Shown here in pieces: positions 27,645 to 36,446 of a stretch of 64,000 nt of DNA; the stretch's first letter is position 1, and each line of letters starts with the position of its first letter. The stretch comes from Pusillimonas sp. TS35 (GTDB taxonomy: Bacteria; Pseudomonadota; Gammaproteobacteria; Burkholderiales; Burkholderiaceae_B). The stretch spans positions 434,001 to 498,000 of the forward strand of contig NZ_WWER01000002.1 in the NCBI RefSeq assembly GCF_009857885.1, read 5' to 3'. The translations under genes and the position numbers were made by a program. Under the pieces are notes generated by a model. That model saw only the letters and a list, made by a program, of their open reading frames with translations. It was not told where the DNA came from and did no database searches.

Positions 27645-28889
27645 ATGGCGATTCTCATACGTATGCCCGAAGTGGCTGCCAACACGGATTCCGCTGTGAT
27701 TGTGTCCTGGGCCAAGCATGAAGGAGAGGCGGTCGCACCGGGTGATTGCCTGGCGGAAATCGAAACCGAGAAAGCTGTCATTGAGTTCAACGCGGAAGAT
27801 TCGGGCGTGTTGGGGAAGATACTGGTCCCGGCTGGCCAGGCAGCCGACGTGGGCACGCCTATTGCCGTTTTGTTTGCGCCGACAGAGACGGATGTGGATA
27901 TCGCCGCACTGTTGTCTGATGGTGCCGGCGTGGGCAACGCCCCAGAAGCCAGGGTGGCGACGCCTGATACGGGCGGCGGGCAGCCAAACGCGCAGTCACC
28001 AGCTCCCGTCGCCACGGCCAGCCAAACGCGCATCTTCGCCAGTCCGCTGGCCAGGCGCCTGGCGGGTGCCGCCGGGATAGCGTTGTCAGGCCTGCGCGGC
28101 AGCGGCCCGAAAGGACGCATCGTCAAGCGCGATGTGCTGGCGGCGCAGTCTGCCAGCCGGGCGACGGAGGCTGTCATTCCGCTTCCTCACGCGACAGGCG
28201 GAGCAGTGCAGTCTTATACCGATGTCCCGCACACAAGCATGCGCCGCACGATTGCGCGCCGCCTGAGCGAGAGCAAGCAGACTGTGCCGCACTTCTACCT
28301 GCGTGCCGATTGCCGCATGGATGCCTTGCTGGCCATGCGCGCCCAAATAAACCATTCGGTCTCTCGCAAGGTTTCCGTCAATGACATCATTGTGAAAGCA
28401 GTGGGCGTCGCTTTGCGCGACCTGCCCGGGATGAACGTAAGCTGGACCGAATCCGCCTTGCGTCAATACCAGGACATTGACATATCGGTGGCTGTCTCTA
28501 CGCCGGGCGGGCTGATCACGCCGGTGGTGAAGGGGGTGGATACCAAGCCTTTATCGCGTGTCAGCCTCGAGATTGCCGACTTGGCGCACAGAGCGCGGGA
28601 AGGCAAGCTGGCGCCGCAGGAGTATCAGGGCGGCAGCTTTACGGTCAGTAATCTGGGCATGTATGGCGTTCAGGAGTTCGCGGCCATCATCAACCCGCCG
28701 CAGGCAGCCATTCTTGCGGTAGGCAGTTTCGAGCAGCGGCCAGTCGTGGCCGACGGGACGCTGGGCATTGCCTCAGTCATGACTGTCACTTTGTCAGTGG
28801 ATCATCGCGCCATCGATGGCGCGCTGGCGGCGAAGTGGCTGGGCATCTTCAAGTCGATTATCGAGAATCCTGTGGCCGCACTTATCTGA
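27645..28889 (+). CDS. Dihydrolipoamide acyltransferase (E2) of the complex
   Basis: A 414-residue acyltransferase that passes the acyl group to CoA. One N-terminal lipoyl domain (about 1-78) carries the lipoylated Lys in EIETEKAVIEF at residue 43. A flexible Ala/Pro/Gly linker follows. The peripheral subunit-binding domain (about 127-163) contains SPLARRLAGAAGI and GSGPKGRIVKRDV. The catalytic domain ends with SVDHRAIDG, catalytic His near residue 387. AAGGAA precedes the ATG. Confidence 0.94.
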   Translation: MAILIRMPEVAANTDSAVIVSWAKHEGEAVAPGDCLAEIETEKAVIEFNAEDSGVLGKILVPAGQAADVGTPIAVLFAPTETDVDIAALLSDGAGVGNAPEARVATPDTGGGQPNAQSPAPVATASQTRIFASPLARRLAGAAGIALSGLRGSGPKGRIVKRDVLAAQSASRATEAVIPLPHATGGAVQSYTDVPHTSMRRTIARRLSESKQTVPHFYLRADCRMDALLAMRAQINHSVSRKVSVNDIIVKAVGVALRDLPGMNVSWTESALRQYQDIDISVAVSTPGGLITPVVKGVDTKPLSRVSLEIADLAHRAREGKLAPQEYQGGSFTVSNLGMYGVQEFAAIINPPQAAILAVGSFEQRPVVADGTLGIASVMTVTLSVDHRAIDGALAAKWLGIFKSIIENPVAALI

Positions 28890-28898
28890 GCAAGACGT

Positions 28899-30290
28899 AT
28901 GAAACCAGAGAATTTTGATGTCGTTGTCGTGGGCGCAGGCCCGGGCGGCTATGTGGCTGCAATCCGCGCAGCCCAGCTTGGCATGCGCACCGCCATCGTC
29001 GAGAAGTCGGAGTTGGGCGGCATATGCCTGAATTGGGGCTGCATTCCAACGAAGGCAATGCTGCGTTCGGCCGATGTGCTGCGTCTCATGCGACAGGCCG
29101 GCGAGTTCGGCATCAAGGCTGGTGAACCCGCAGCCGATCTGCAAGCCATCGTGGCCCGTTCCCGCAAGGTGGCGGCACAGCTTCAGCGAGGGGTCGGCCA
29201 TCTAATGAAGAAGAATGGCATCACCGTGATAAAGGGCCAGGCCCGGCTGGCGGGCAAAGGGCGTTTGGCCGTCTCGGGCGACGGCACTGACGCACTGATT
29301 AGTGCTTCGCATATTGTGTTGGCGACGGGCGCGCGGGCGCGGGTCTTGCCGGCGCTGGACGCGAACGCCGATAGCGTGTGGTATTACCGCGAGGCATTGA
29401 CGCCATCCCGCCTGCCCCGGAGCATGCTGGTGGTGGGCGCGGGCGCCATCGGCATTGAGTTTGCCAGCTTCTATCACGCCCTGGGTGTGCAGGTGCAGGT
29501 TGTCGAGATGGCCGATCGCGTACTGCCGGTGGAAGATGCCGAGGTGTCTGAGTACGTGGGCCAAGCCTTGCGTAAGCAAGGCTTGGCGCTGCATCTGGGC
29601 AGTGGCATTGCCGACACGCAAAAGCACAGCGGTGGCTGGAAAGTCAAACTTGATGGCCAAGGCGGCAAAACGCTCGACGTCGAGGTCATTCTCGTTGCCG
29701 CCGGTATCGTCGGTAACGTCGAAGGGCTGGGCTTGGAAGGCACGGCCATCAAGGTAGAAAAAAGCCATATCGTCACAGACAGCTACGGTGCCACCGACGA
29801 GCCAGGCGTGTATGCCATTGGCGATGTGGCGGGCGCCCCGTGGCTGGCCCACAAGGCCTCGCACGAAGCCATGGTCTGCATTGAAAAAATTGCGGGCCTG
29901 TCACCGCAAGCCATTGATGCAAGCCGGATCCCCGCCTGCACTTACAGCCATCCGCAGGTGGCTCATGTAGGCCTGACTGAGCAGCAGGCCCGCGACGCGG
30001 GGCATTCCATAAGGGTGGGCAAGTTTCCGTTCTCGGCAAATGGCAAGGCCATTGCGTTGGGGGCGACCGAAGGCTTCGTCAAAGTGGTGTTTGATGCCAG
30101 CAGCGGCGAACTGCTCGGCGCCCACATGGTGGGCGACGAGGTCACCGAGATGATTCAGGGATACGTGGTGGCTAAACAGCTCGAAACCACTGAAGCCGAA
30201 CTGATGCATGCGATCTTTCCGCACCCGACGCAATCCGAGGCCATGCATGAGGCGGTGCTGTCGGCCTATGAACGTGGCCTGCACTTTTGA
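28899..30290 (+). CDS. lpdA: Dihydrolipoyl dehydrogenase (E3) of the complex
   Basis: FAD-dependent disulfide oxidoreductase that reoxidises lipoamide with NAD, 463 residues. The FAD motif VVGAGPGGYVAA is near residue 10. The redox cysteines are C43 and C48 in GGICLNWGCIPTK. The NAD motif VVGAGAIGIEFA is near residue 180 and the C-terminal active-site HPTQSEAMHE near residue 443. It completes a dedicated E1-E2-E3 set at the end of the importer operon and is convergent with nadB. Confidence 0.95.
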   Translation: MKPENFDVVVVGAGPGGYVAAIRAAQLGMRTAIVEKSELGGICLNWGCIPTKAMLRSADVLRLMRQAGEFGIKAGEPAADLQAIVARSRKVAAQLQRGVGHLMKKNGITVIKGQARLAGKGRLAVSGDGTDALISASHIVLATGARARVLPALDANADSVWYYREALTPSRLPRSMLVVGAGAIGIEFASFYHALGVQVQVVEMADRVLPVEDAEVSEYVGQALRKQGLALHLGSGIADTQKHSGGWKVKLDGQGGKTLDVEVILVAAGIVGNVEGLGLEGTAIKVEKSHIVTDSYGATDEPGVYAIGDVAGAPWLAHKASHEAMVCIEKIAGLSPQAIDASRIPACTYSHPQVAHVGLTEQQARDAGHSIRVGKFPFSANGKAIALGATEGFVKVVFDASSGELLGAHMVGDEVTEMIQGYVVAKQLETTEAELMHAIFPHPTQSEAMHEAVLSAYERGLHF

Positions 30291-30370
30291 ACGCCGTGTC
30301 CGCTCGCCATACGTCCGCTTGCTGGCCGGGCGTGCCACACGACATTGCAGCATTGGTCTGTCAAGCGTAG

Positions 30371-31990
30371 CTAGGCCGCCAACGGTGCAGTGATGTCTGG
30401 CATGGCGGCCGCCTCATGCTTCAGCACGCTCGCTCGCGCGTCGGTCAAGGTGTCGGGCCAGTCGCAGTTGCAATGCGCACCGCGGCTTTCGTGGCGGGTG
30501 ATGGCGCTGCGCACGATCAGTGCGGCGACTTGCAGAAGGTTGCGAAGTTCCAGCAGTTCGCGGCTCACGCCTTCGTTCCGCCACTGCCTGGCTGTGATGG
30601 CTTCCCATTGTGCAATGTGTTGTTCCGCGCGGGTCAGCGAGGCGTTGCTGCGCACGATGCCCACGTCGTTGCTCATCAGGGCCCGCAGGGCCTGGCGGGT
30701 GTGGGCGATTGTCTCGTCGGGCCGCTTGTCGGCCCGCATGTGCCAGGCCGGGGCATCAATGTGCGGCGCGTCAGTCGCCGTGGGCTGCTTGTTAGCCGTC
30801 ATGGGCTGCGCCCGGATGGCCTGTGCAGCGGCCCGCCCCATCACCACACACTCCAGCAGCGAATTGCTGGCCAGCCGGTTGGCACCGTGCAGGCCCGTGC
30901 AGGCGGATTCTCCGATCGCATACAGGCCAGGTATGTCGGTTCGGCCATCCGGGCCGGTGACAATCCCACCGCAGGTGTAGTGGGCGGCGGGCACGACGGG
31001 GATCGGATCGGTGGCCATGTCGATGCCCTGACTCAGGCAGTGTGCGTAGATGTTGGGAAAGTGTGCCAGCAAGAAGTCGCGCGGCCGGTGGCTGATGTCC
31101 AGGTATACGCAGTTCAGGCTGTGGCGCTTGATTTCCCGGTCGATGGCGCGAGCCACGATGTCGCGCGGCGCCAATTCCGCGCGCGTGTCGTAGGCGGGCA
31201 TGAAGCGTGTCCCATCGGGCAGGCGCAGCAGGCCGCCCTCGCCGCGCACGGCCTCGGAAATCAAAAAGGCATCGTCTGCAGGCGGGTACAGGCTGGTGGG
31301 GTGGAACTGGATGAATTCCATGTTGCTGACGCGGCAGCCGGCGCGCCAGGCCATGGCAATGCCGTCACCCGTTGCGATGGCGGGCGTGGTGGTGTGCGCA
31401 TATACCTGCCCCGCGCCGCCGGTGGCCAGCACCACGTGCGGCGCTGTCAGGGTCGCGATGCGGCCATGCAGCAAGTCCAGCACATGCAGGCCTGCGCAGC
31501 GCACGCCGTGCGCGCTCGCGAGGTCGATGGCGCAGTGGTGTTCCATCAGGGTGATGTTGGGGTGCCGCCGCGCCTGTGCGGCCAAGGCGGCGACGACGAC
31601 TCGACCGGTGGCGTCGTCGGCGTGCACGATACGGCGGCGGCCGTGGCCGCCTTCGCGGGTCAGGTCCAGCGCATCGCGACTGGAATCATCGGTGGAGAAA
31701 CCTGCACCCAGGCCTTGAAGCCAACGGATGGCATCAGGTGCGCCGGCGGCAATCAGCCGCGTGGCCTGCGTATCGCACAGGCCCGCGCCGGCAACCAGGG
31801 TGTCGCGCACGTGTTCGTCCACGCTGTCTTGCGGATCCAGCGCAGCAGCGATACCGCCTTGCGCGCGATTGCTTGCGCTGTCATCGAACGCGCCCTTGGC
31901 GATGAGGGCTACGCGTTGATGCGGCGCCAGCTCCAGCGCAGCAGTCAGGCCCGCCAGGCCGCTGCCGATGATGATTGCGTCGTAGCGCAT
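30371..31990 (-). CDS. nadB: L-aspartate oxidase
   Basis: FAD enzyme that oxidises aspartate to iminoaspartate, the first step of de novo NAD synthesis. The 539-residue protein shows the FAD motif IIIGSGLAGLTAALEL, the conserved SNRAQGGIAAAL near residue 40, the active-site stretch EFIQFHPTSLY near residue 225, and GLYAIGESACTGLHGANRLASNS cut into its usual order near residue 355. GGAGC precedes the ATG. It follows nadA by 18 bases in one operon. No nadC follows, as the next gene is convergent lpdA. Confidence 0.96.
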   Translation of the reverse strand: MRYDAIIIGSGLAGLTAALELAPHQRVALIAKGAFDDSASNRAQGGIAAALDPQDSVDEHVRDTLVAGAGLCDTQATRLIAAGAPDAIRWLQGLGAGFSTDDSSRDALDLTREGGHGRRRIVHADDATGRVVVAALAAQARRHPNITLMEHHCAIDLASAHGVRCAGLHVLDLLHGRIATLTAPHVVLATGGAGQVYAHTTTPAIATGDGIAMAWRAGCRVSNMEFIQFHPTSLYPPADDAFLISEAVRGEGGLLRLPDGTRFMPAYDTRAELAPRDIVARAIDREIKRHSLNCVYLDISHRPRDFLLAHFPNIYAHCLSQGIDMATDPIPVVPAAHYTCGGIVTGPDGRTDIPGLYAIGESACTGLHGANRLASNSLLECVVMGRAAAQAIRAQPMTANKQPTATDAPHIDAPAWHMRADKRPDETIAHTRQALRALMSNDVGIVRSNASLTRAEQHIAQWEAITARQWRNEGVSRELLELRNLLQVAALIVRSAITRHESRGAHCNCDWPDTLTDARASVLKHEAAAMPDITAPLAA

Positions 31991-32008
31991 GCTGTGGGGC
32001 TCCTTGCG

Positions 32009-33163
32009 TCAGGCGGGGCCGACGCTGTCGAACAGTGCCATGTCGCGGGCAAGGTCGCCGCTGGCTTGCACGCGCTGCTTGCGTTGCTCGGCAAACGCAA
32101 GCATGCGGTCGATAGGTAACTTGGCGCGCCGGCCGAGCGCCGGATCCAGGGTGACTTCACCACGGCCGTGTTCCAGTACGTCGGCCAGGCCTGCCAACTC
32201 GTTCATGGCCATCCAGGGGCAGTGCGCGCAGCTTTTGCAAGTGGCGCTGTTGCCGGCCGTGGGGGCGGCAATAAATGTCTTGCCGGGTGCGGCGGCGCGC
32301 ATCTTGTGCAGAATGCCTTGGTCGGTTGCTACGATGAAGGTTGACGCATCGCGCTTGCAAGCGGCGTCGATCAATTGCGTGGTCGAGCCCACCACATCGG
32401 CCTGAGCCAGCACAGATTCTGGCGACTCGGGATGCACCAGCACCTCGGCCCCGGGGTGATGTGCACGCAGTACTTCCAGCTCGGTGCCTTTGAATTCGTC
32501 ATGGACAATGCAGGCGCCCTGCCACGAAATCATGTCGGCGCCGGTCTGGCGCTGTACATAGCTGCCCAGGTGTCGGTCAGGCGCCCACAGAATGCGTTCG
32601 CCGCGCGCGTGCAGGTCGGCCACCACATCCAGCGCGATCGATGAGGTGACGACCCAGTCCGCCCGTGCTTTGACCGCCGCGCTGGTGTTGGCATAGACGA
32701 CCACGGTGCGATCGGGGTAGGCGTCGCACCAAGCGGTGAAAGCGTCGTCGGGGCAGCCGAGGTCCAACGAACAGGTGGCCTGCAGGTCTGGCATCAGGAT
32801 GCGCTTGTCGGGACTCAAGATCTTGGCGGTTTCGCCCATGAAGCGCACGCCGGCCACCACCAGAGTTTCGGCTGTATGATCGCGGCCAAAGCGCGCCATT
32901 TCCAGCGAATCGCCCACGCAGCCTCCGGTGGCTTCAGCCAGATCCTGAAGGTCTGCATCGACGTAGTAGTGCGCCACCAGCACGGCGCGCTCGCGCGCTA
33001 GCAGCGCACGAATGCGTTCAATCAGCGCGGCCTTTTGCGCTGCCGGCACAGGCTGTGGCACGCGGGCCCAGGCCAGGCCCACTGGCGTGGGGCAGCTCGC
33101 GCCCGCTTGGTCTACTACCGCGGGCAGGTCGAATTCAACGGGGCGGGTAGCTAGCGATTCCAT
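32009..33163 (-). CDS. nadA: Quinolinate synthase A
   Basis: Iron-sulfur enzyme that condenses iminoaspartate with dihydroxyacetone phosphate to quinolinate. The start at 33163 (MESLATRP) is behind AGGAGA; it gives 384 residues. The [4Fe-4S] cysteines are seen in [15 protein letters not shown] near residue 150 region, in SCTTQ-equivalent [10 protein letters not shown] context, and in [14 protein letters not shown] near residue 325. [12 protein letters not shown] near residue 62 is also typical. Two palindromic operator candidates lie 44-121 bases upstream. Confidence 0.96.
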   Translation of the reverse strand: MESLATRPVEFDLPAVVDQAGASCPTPVGLAWARVPQPVPAAQKAALIERIRALLARERAVLVAHYYVDADLQDLAEATGGCVGDSLEMARFGRDHTAETLVVAGVRFMGETAKILSPDKRILMPDLQATCSLDLGCPDDAFTAWCDAYPDRTVVVYANTSAAVKARADWVVTSSIALDVVADLHARGERILWAPDRHLGSYVQRQTGADMISWQGACIVHDEFKGTELEVLRAHHPGAEVLVHPESPESVLAQADVVGSTTQLIDAACKRDASTFIVATDQGILHKMRAAAPGKTFIAAPTAGNSATCKSCAHCPWMAMNELAGLADVLEHGRGEVTLDPALGRRAKLPIDRMLAFAEQRKQRVQASGDLARDMALFDSVGPA

Positions 33164-33206
33164 AGAGCAACGTCTCCTGGGGTGGGCAGCCGATGCGACT
33201 GCCAAC

Positions 33207-33227
33207 TTATGCTCAGTTAGAGTATTT
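33207..33227. promoter_or_regulatory. NAD-biosynthesis operator candidate, copy 1
   Basis: TTATGCTC-AGTTA-GAGTATTT has an eight-five-eight palindrome layout and lies 44 bases before the nadA start. It matches copy 2 at 33264-33284. The layout fits a dimeric repressor such as NadQ, which controls de novo NAD genes in relatives of Bordetella. No regulator gene is in the window. Confidence 0.6.
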
Positions 33228-33263
33228 ATGCGACAAAAAAGAAGCGCGTTGATGCGCGAATAG

Positions 33264-33284
33264 TTATGCTACTTCTGAGCATAA
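33264..33284. promoter_or_regulatory. NAD-biosynthesis operator candidate, copy 2
   Basis: TTATGCTA-CTTCT-GAGCATAA repeats the pattern of copy 1, with centres 57 bases apart. The outer seven bases on each side are perfectly complementary. The two copies probably frame the nadA promoter. Confidence 0.6.
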
Positions 33285-33342
33285 ATCAGTGTCAACCCAT
33301 CTTGTCGTTATGAACAGGATGGTGTTGCGTGGCAGGCGGGCA

Positions 33343-33375
33343 TATAATTAATTCAATAAACGTTGTATTATTGAA
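33343..33375 (+). promoter_or_regulatory. arsR promoter -10 and ArsR operator
   Basis: A consensus TATAAT (33343-33348) is followed by TTCAATA (33352-33358), a ten-base spacer and its inverse TATTGAA (33369-33375), ending two bases before the arsR start. ArsR repressors usually bind such TTCAA-type palindromes close to the -10 box. No good -35 was found. Confidence 0.6.
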
Positions 33376-33377
33376 CA

Positions 33378-33707
33378 ATGAATGAAGCGCAAACCGTTCG
33401 TGCACTCAGCGCCCTGGCCCACACACAGCGGCTACGCGTGTTTCGCGCCCTCGTCGCTCAGGGGGGCGAGGGCCTTACACCCAGCGCGCTGGCAGACCAG
33501 TTGGGCGTGGCCCGCAATGCCTTGTCTTTTCACTTGAAAGAGCTTGCCAATGCTGGTCTCGTCACGGTCGAGCAACAAGGCCGCAACCTGATCTACCGTG
33601 CCGATTTCCCGCAAATGAACAACCTGCTCGGTTATCTCACAGCGTATTGCTGTCAGGGCGAGGCCTGCGAGGTATCGGATATCTACAACAGCCACCCAGT
33701 GTCGTAA
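33378..33707 (+). CDS. arsR: ArsR-family arsenic-responsive repressor
   Basis: A 109-residue winged-helix repressor with the helix-turn-helix around residues 34-60 (LTPSALADQLGVARNALSFHLKEL). Metalloid-binding cysteines are not in the helix but at the C-terminus: C91, C92 and C97 in CCQGEAC. This resembles the Acidithiobacillus-type ArsR, where As(III) is bound by C-terminal cysteines. It heads arsR-arsC-acr3 with its own palindromic operator overlapping the start region. Confidence 0.92.
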   Translation: MNEAQTVRALSALAHTQRLRVFRALVAQGGEGLTPSALADQLGVARNALSFHLKELANAGLVTVEQQGRNLIYRADFPQMNNLLGYLTAYCCQGEACEVSDIYNSHPVS

Positions 33708-33716
33708 ACACCTACC

Positions 33717-34217
33717 ATGTCACACACACCCTATAACGTTCTATTTCTCTGCACGGGCAATTCCGCCCGTTCCATTCTTGCCGAGGGCATTCTCAATGGC
33801 TTGGCGAGCGATCGCTTTCACGCCTATTCCGCCGGCAGCATGCCTAAGGGGCAGGTGCACCCCATGGCCATCGGCACACTGAATGACTTGAGGCTGCCTG
33901 CGGAGGGTTATCGCAGCAAGAGCTGGGATGAGTTCGCGGCGTCGGACGCACCGCGCATGGATTTCATCATTACAGTGTGCGATAACGCGGCGGGTGAAGT
34001 GTGCCCTGTCTGGCCGGGCCAACCTATCACCGCGCACTGGGGTGTGCCCGACCCTGCCGCCCACACGGGCACCGAGGCGGAGCGAATCCAGGCCTTTCAT
34101 GATGCCGCGCGCATGCTCAAGCGCCGTATCGAGCTGCTTCTTAGCCTGCCCTTCGAACGCCTGGATGCCATGTCGCTCCAGGCCGAATTGCGCGGCATTG
34201 GTCAGACGCGAGGTTGA
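33717..34217 (+). CDS. arsC: Arsenate reductase, low-molecular-weight phosphatase type
   Basis: Reduces arsenate to arsenite. The 166-residue protein has the P-loop FLCTGNSARS with catalytic C12. Two further cysteines, C88 and C96 in ITVCDNAAGEVCPVW, fit the thioredoxin-coupled disulfide relay type rather than the glutaredoxin type. DP near residue 115 (GVPDP) provides the general acid. The C-terminus is about 25 residues longer than the shortest homologues. It follows arsR by nine bases. Confidence 0.93.
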   Translation: MSHTPYNVLFLCTGNSARSILAEGILNGLASDRFHAYSAGSMPKGQVHPMAIGTLNDLRLPAEGYRSKSWDEFAASDAPRMDFIITVCDNAAGEVCPVWPGQPITAHWGVPDPAAHTGTEAERIQAFHDAARMLKRRIELLLSLPFERLDAMSLQAELRGIGQTRG

Positions 34218-34220
34218 GCC

Positions 34221-35330
34221 ATGCAAGCAGGAGCGCAGAATGTCGCAACACTGCCCCGTCCGCAGCCGGCCATGAGCGTCTTTGAACGCTATCTCACGCT
34301 GTGGGTATTCTTGTGTATCGTACTGGGCGTCACATTGGGCCAGTGGCAGCCGTCAGCCTTCCAGGCGCTCGGGCGCATGGAAGTCGCGCAGGTCAACCTG
34401 CCGGTTGGCATCCTGATCTGGGTGATGATCATACCCATGCTGCTGAAAGTGGATTTTGGCGCGCTGGGCCAGGTGCGTCAGCATTGGCGCGGCATTGGCG
34501 TGACTTTGTTCATCAATTGGGCGGTCAAGCCTTTCTCCATGGCCCTGCTGGGCTGGCTGTTCATCCGTCACGTGTTCGCCCCCTGGCTGCCTGCGGGCGA
34601 GCTGGATAGCTACATTGCCGGTCTCATTCTGTTGGCGGCCGCTCCGTGCACGGCCATGGTGTTTGTCTGGAGCCGCCTCACTGGCGGCGACCCGGTATTC
34701 ACGCTGTCTCAGGTGGCGCTCAATGACACCATCATGGTGTTTGCCTTCGCGCCCATCGTCGGCCTGTTGCTGGGGCTGTCGTCCATCACCGTGCCTTGGG
34801 ATACGCTGCTCGTGTCCGTAGGGCTGTACATAGTGGTGCCTGTCATGCTGGCGCAATGGTGGCGCCGTGCGCTGCTGCGCAAGGGGCAGGCAGCCTTCGA
34901 CGCGGCACTGGCGCGCCTGGGGCCACTGTCTATCGGGGCGCTGCTGCTCACGTTGGTGTTGCTGTTCGCCTTCCAAGGCGAAGCCATCATCCGCCAGCCG
35001 CTGGTCATTGCCATGCTGGCGGTACCCATCCTGATCCAGGTGTTCTTTAATGCCGGTCTGGCATACTGGCTCAACCGACGCGCGGGCGAGCAGCACAGCG
35101 TGGCCTGCCCCTCCGCGTTGATTGGCGCCAGCAACTTCTTCGAGCTGGCCGTAGCGGCTGCGATCAGCCTGTTCGGCTTCCAATCCGGGGCCGCGTTGGC
35201 TACTGTTGTGGGTGTGCTGATCGAAGTACCGGTGATGCTGCTGGTAGTGCGCATCGTCAACCAGAGCAAGGGTTGGTACGAAGCGGGCGCACAATGCGGG
35301 CGCACGCAGGCAGGCAGCGGTACGCCGTAA
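34221..35330 (+). CDS. acr3: Arsenite efflux transporter Acr3
   Basis: A 369-residue membrane protein with about ten hydrophobic segments. The key family motif LAAAPCTAMVFVWS near residue 140 holds the conserved Cys required for As(III) export, and GGDPVFTLSQVALND follows. SALIGASNFFELAVA near residue 296 is also typical. It is three bases after arsC. An alternative ATG at 34272 would remove 17 non-conserved residues. With the two upstream genes it forms a complete arsenate-resistance operon. Confidence 0.94.
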   Translation: MQAGAQNVATLPRPQPAMSVFERYLTLWVFLCIVLGVTLGQWQPSAFQALGRMEVAQVNLPVGILIWVMIIPMLLKVDFGALGQVRQHWRGIGVTLFINWAVKPFSMALLGWLFIRHVFAPWLPAGELDSYIAGLILLAAAPCTAMVFVWSRLTGGDPVFTLSQVALNDTIMVFAFAPIVGLLLGLSSITVPWDTLLVSVGLYIVVPVMLAQWWRRALLRKGQAAFDAALARLGPLSIGALLLTLVLLFAFQGEAIIRQPLVIAMLAVPILIQVFFNAGLAYWLNRRAGEQHSVACPSALIGASNFFELAVAAAISLFGFQSGAALATVVGVLIEVPVMLLVVRIVNQSKGWYEAGAQCGRTQAGSGTP

Positions 35331-35469
35331 GCGCTAACACAAGCGGTGGCAGAGTCATGGCCCCGCGCGCGGTGTGCGTCATGCAATACACAGCGCGCGG
35401 TATGCTATTGCAGGCGTGCAAGCGTGCGTCGCACAGAAGCGTTCACTTCCCTCATGCAAGGAGATCGCC

Positions 35470-36045
35470 GTGGCATTGCTCATCATTGGCTGTGTATTGT
35501 TTTTCGGCGTACATTCGCTGCAAATCGTCTGGCCCGGCATCCGCCCGGCCGCGATTGCAAGGTTTGGTGAAGTACCCTGGAAGCTGGCGTATACGCTAAT
35601 CGCCATAGCAGGCCTGATCGCCATTATTGTTGGATACGGCCAGGCCCGGATGGCCAGCACGCCGCTATACGCACCCGTTGGCGTGGGTCGGCACATCGCC
35701 ATGTTACTCATGTTGCCTGTGTTTCCGCTTTTGGTGGCCGCCTATATGCCCGGCCGGATACAGCGCGCCATGCACCACCCGATGCTGTGGGCGACCGTAC
35801 TTTGGGCCGGGGCGCACCTGCTGGTTAATGGCACGGTGGCAGACGTGGTGCTCTTTGGCTGTTTCGGCGTTTGGGCGCTGGCCGACTTGCTGTCCTTCAC
35901 GTGGCGTGTTGCCCGCCCCATCCAGCAGGCGCCCGCCTGGCGCGGCAACGATGTGGTGGCCGTCGTGGCGGGCCTGGTCATCTACGCCGCCTTTGTGCTT
36001 ACGCTGCATGGTTGGCTGATCGGCGTGCCGCTTTTTGCACGATGA
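35470..36045 (+). CDS. nnrU: NnrU-family membrane protein
   Basis: A 191-residue membrane protein with about six hydrophobic segments. I start it at GTG 35470, since AAGGAG lies just upstream and the first helix begins at once (VALLIIGCVLFFGVHSL). The family pattern HHPMLWATVLWAGAHLLVNG is near residue 95. NnrU proteins are linked to denitrification or heme-related functions in some bacteria, but the activity is not known. It is 139 bases after acr3 and need not belong to the arsenic operon. Confidence 0.85.
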   Translation: MALLIIGCVLFFGVHSLQIVWPGIRPAAIARFGEVPWKLAYTLIAIAGLIAIIVGYGQARMASTPLYAPVGVGRHIAMLLMLPVFPLLVAAYMPGRIQRAMHHPMLWATVLWAGAHLLVNGTVADVVLFGCFGVWALADLLSFTWRVARPIQQAPAWRGNDVVAVVAGLVIYAAFVLTLHGWLIGVPLFAR

Positions 36046-36446
36046 CCTCGCACTGCCCGTCGCGGCAAGGGGCCGATCCGTAACAATCGCCCTTGGATGA
36101 TTGTCATTTTGTAAGCCGGCCCATGCGCTGCGTGCAGCCAGATTCCCCTCTTGATTTCGGCCATTCATCGGGGGGAGTCTGGCCGATTGTCGCGTTTCTT
36201 TCAATTACATTACAGTGCATGTGAGTAACACATGTATTGCTATGATTTTTAAGCGAAAACCGCCTAGCTTTTGCGGTTCTGCGCTATACGCGTCAATAAC
36301 CAATACTAACGCGCATCCTCGTTCCGCTCGCTTCAAAAACCACGCGAGCAAAAGGCCGGTTTCGTACATCGACCCTCACATCGACGCAAGTATTCAGAGG
36401 CCAGCCTCTGACGATATGAGTATGGCCAAGGGATGCCCCTGGGCCG
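36046..36446. other. 401-base intergenic region with one short palindrome
   Basis: No convincing gene. A CATGTG-AGTAA-CACATG palindrome is at 36218-36234, and a weak hairpin (AACCGC with GCGGTT) is near 36256-36276. An 82-codon frame at 36215-36463 lacks a ribosome-binding site and recognisable content. The stretch is more AT-rich than its neighbours and probably carries the promoter of the transglycosylase gene. Confidence 0.5.
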
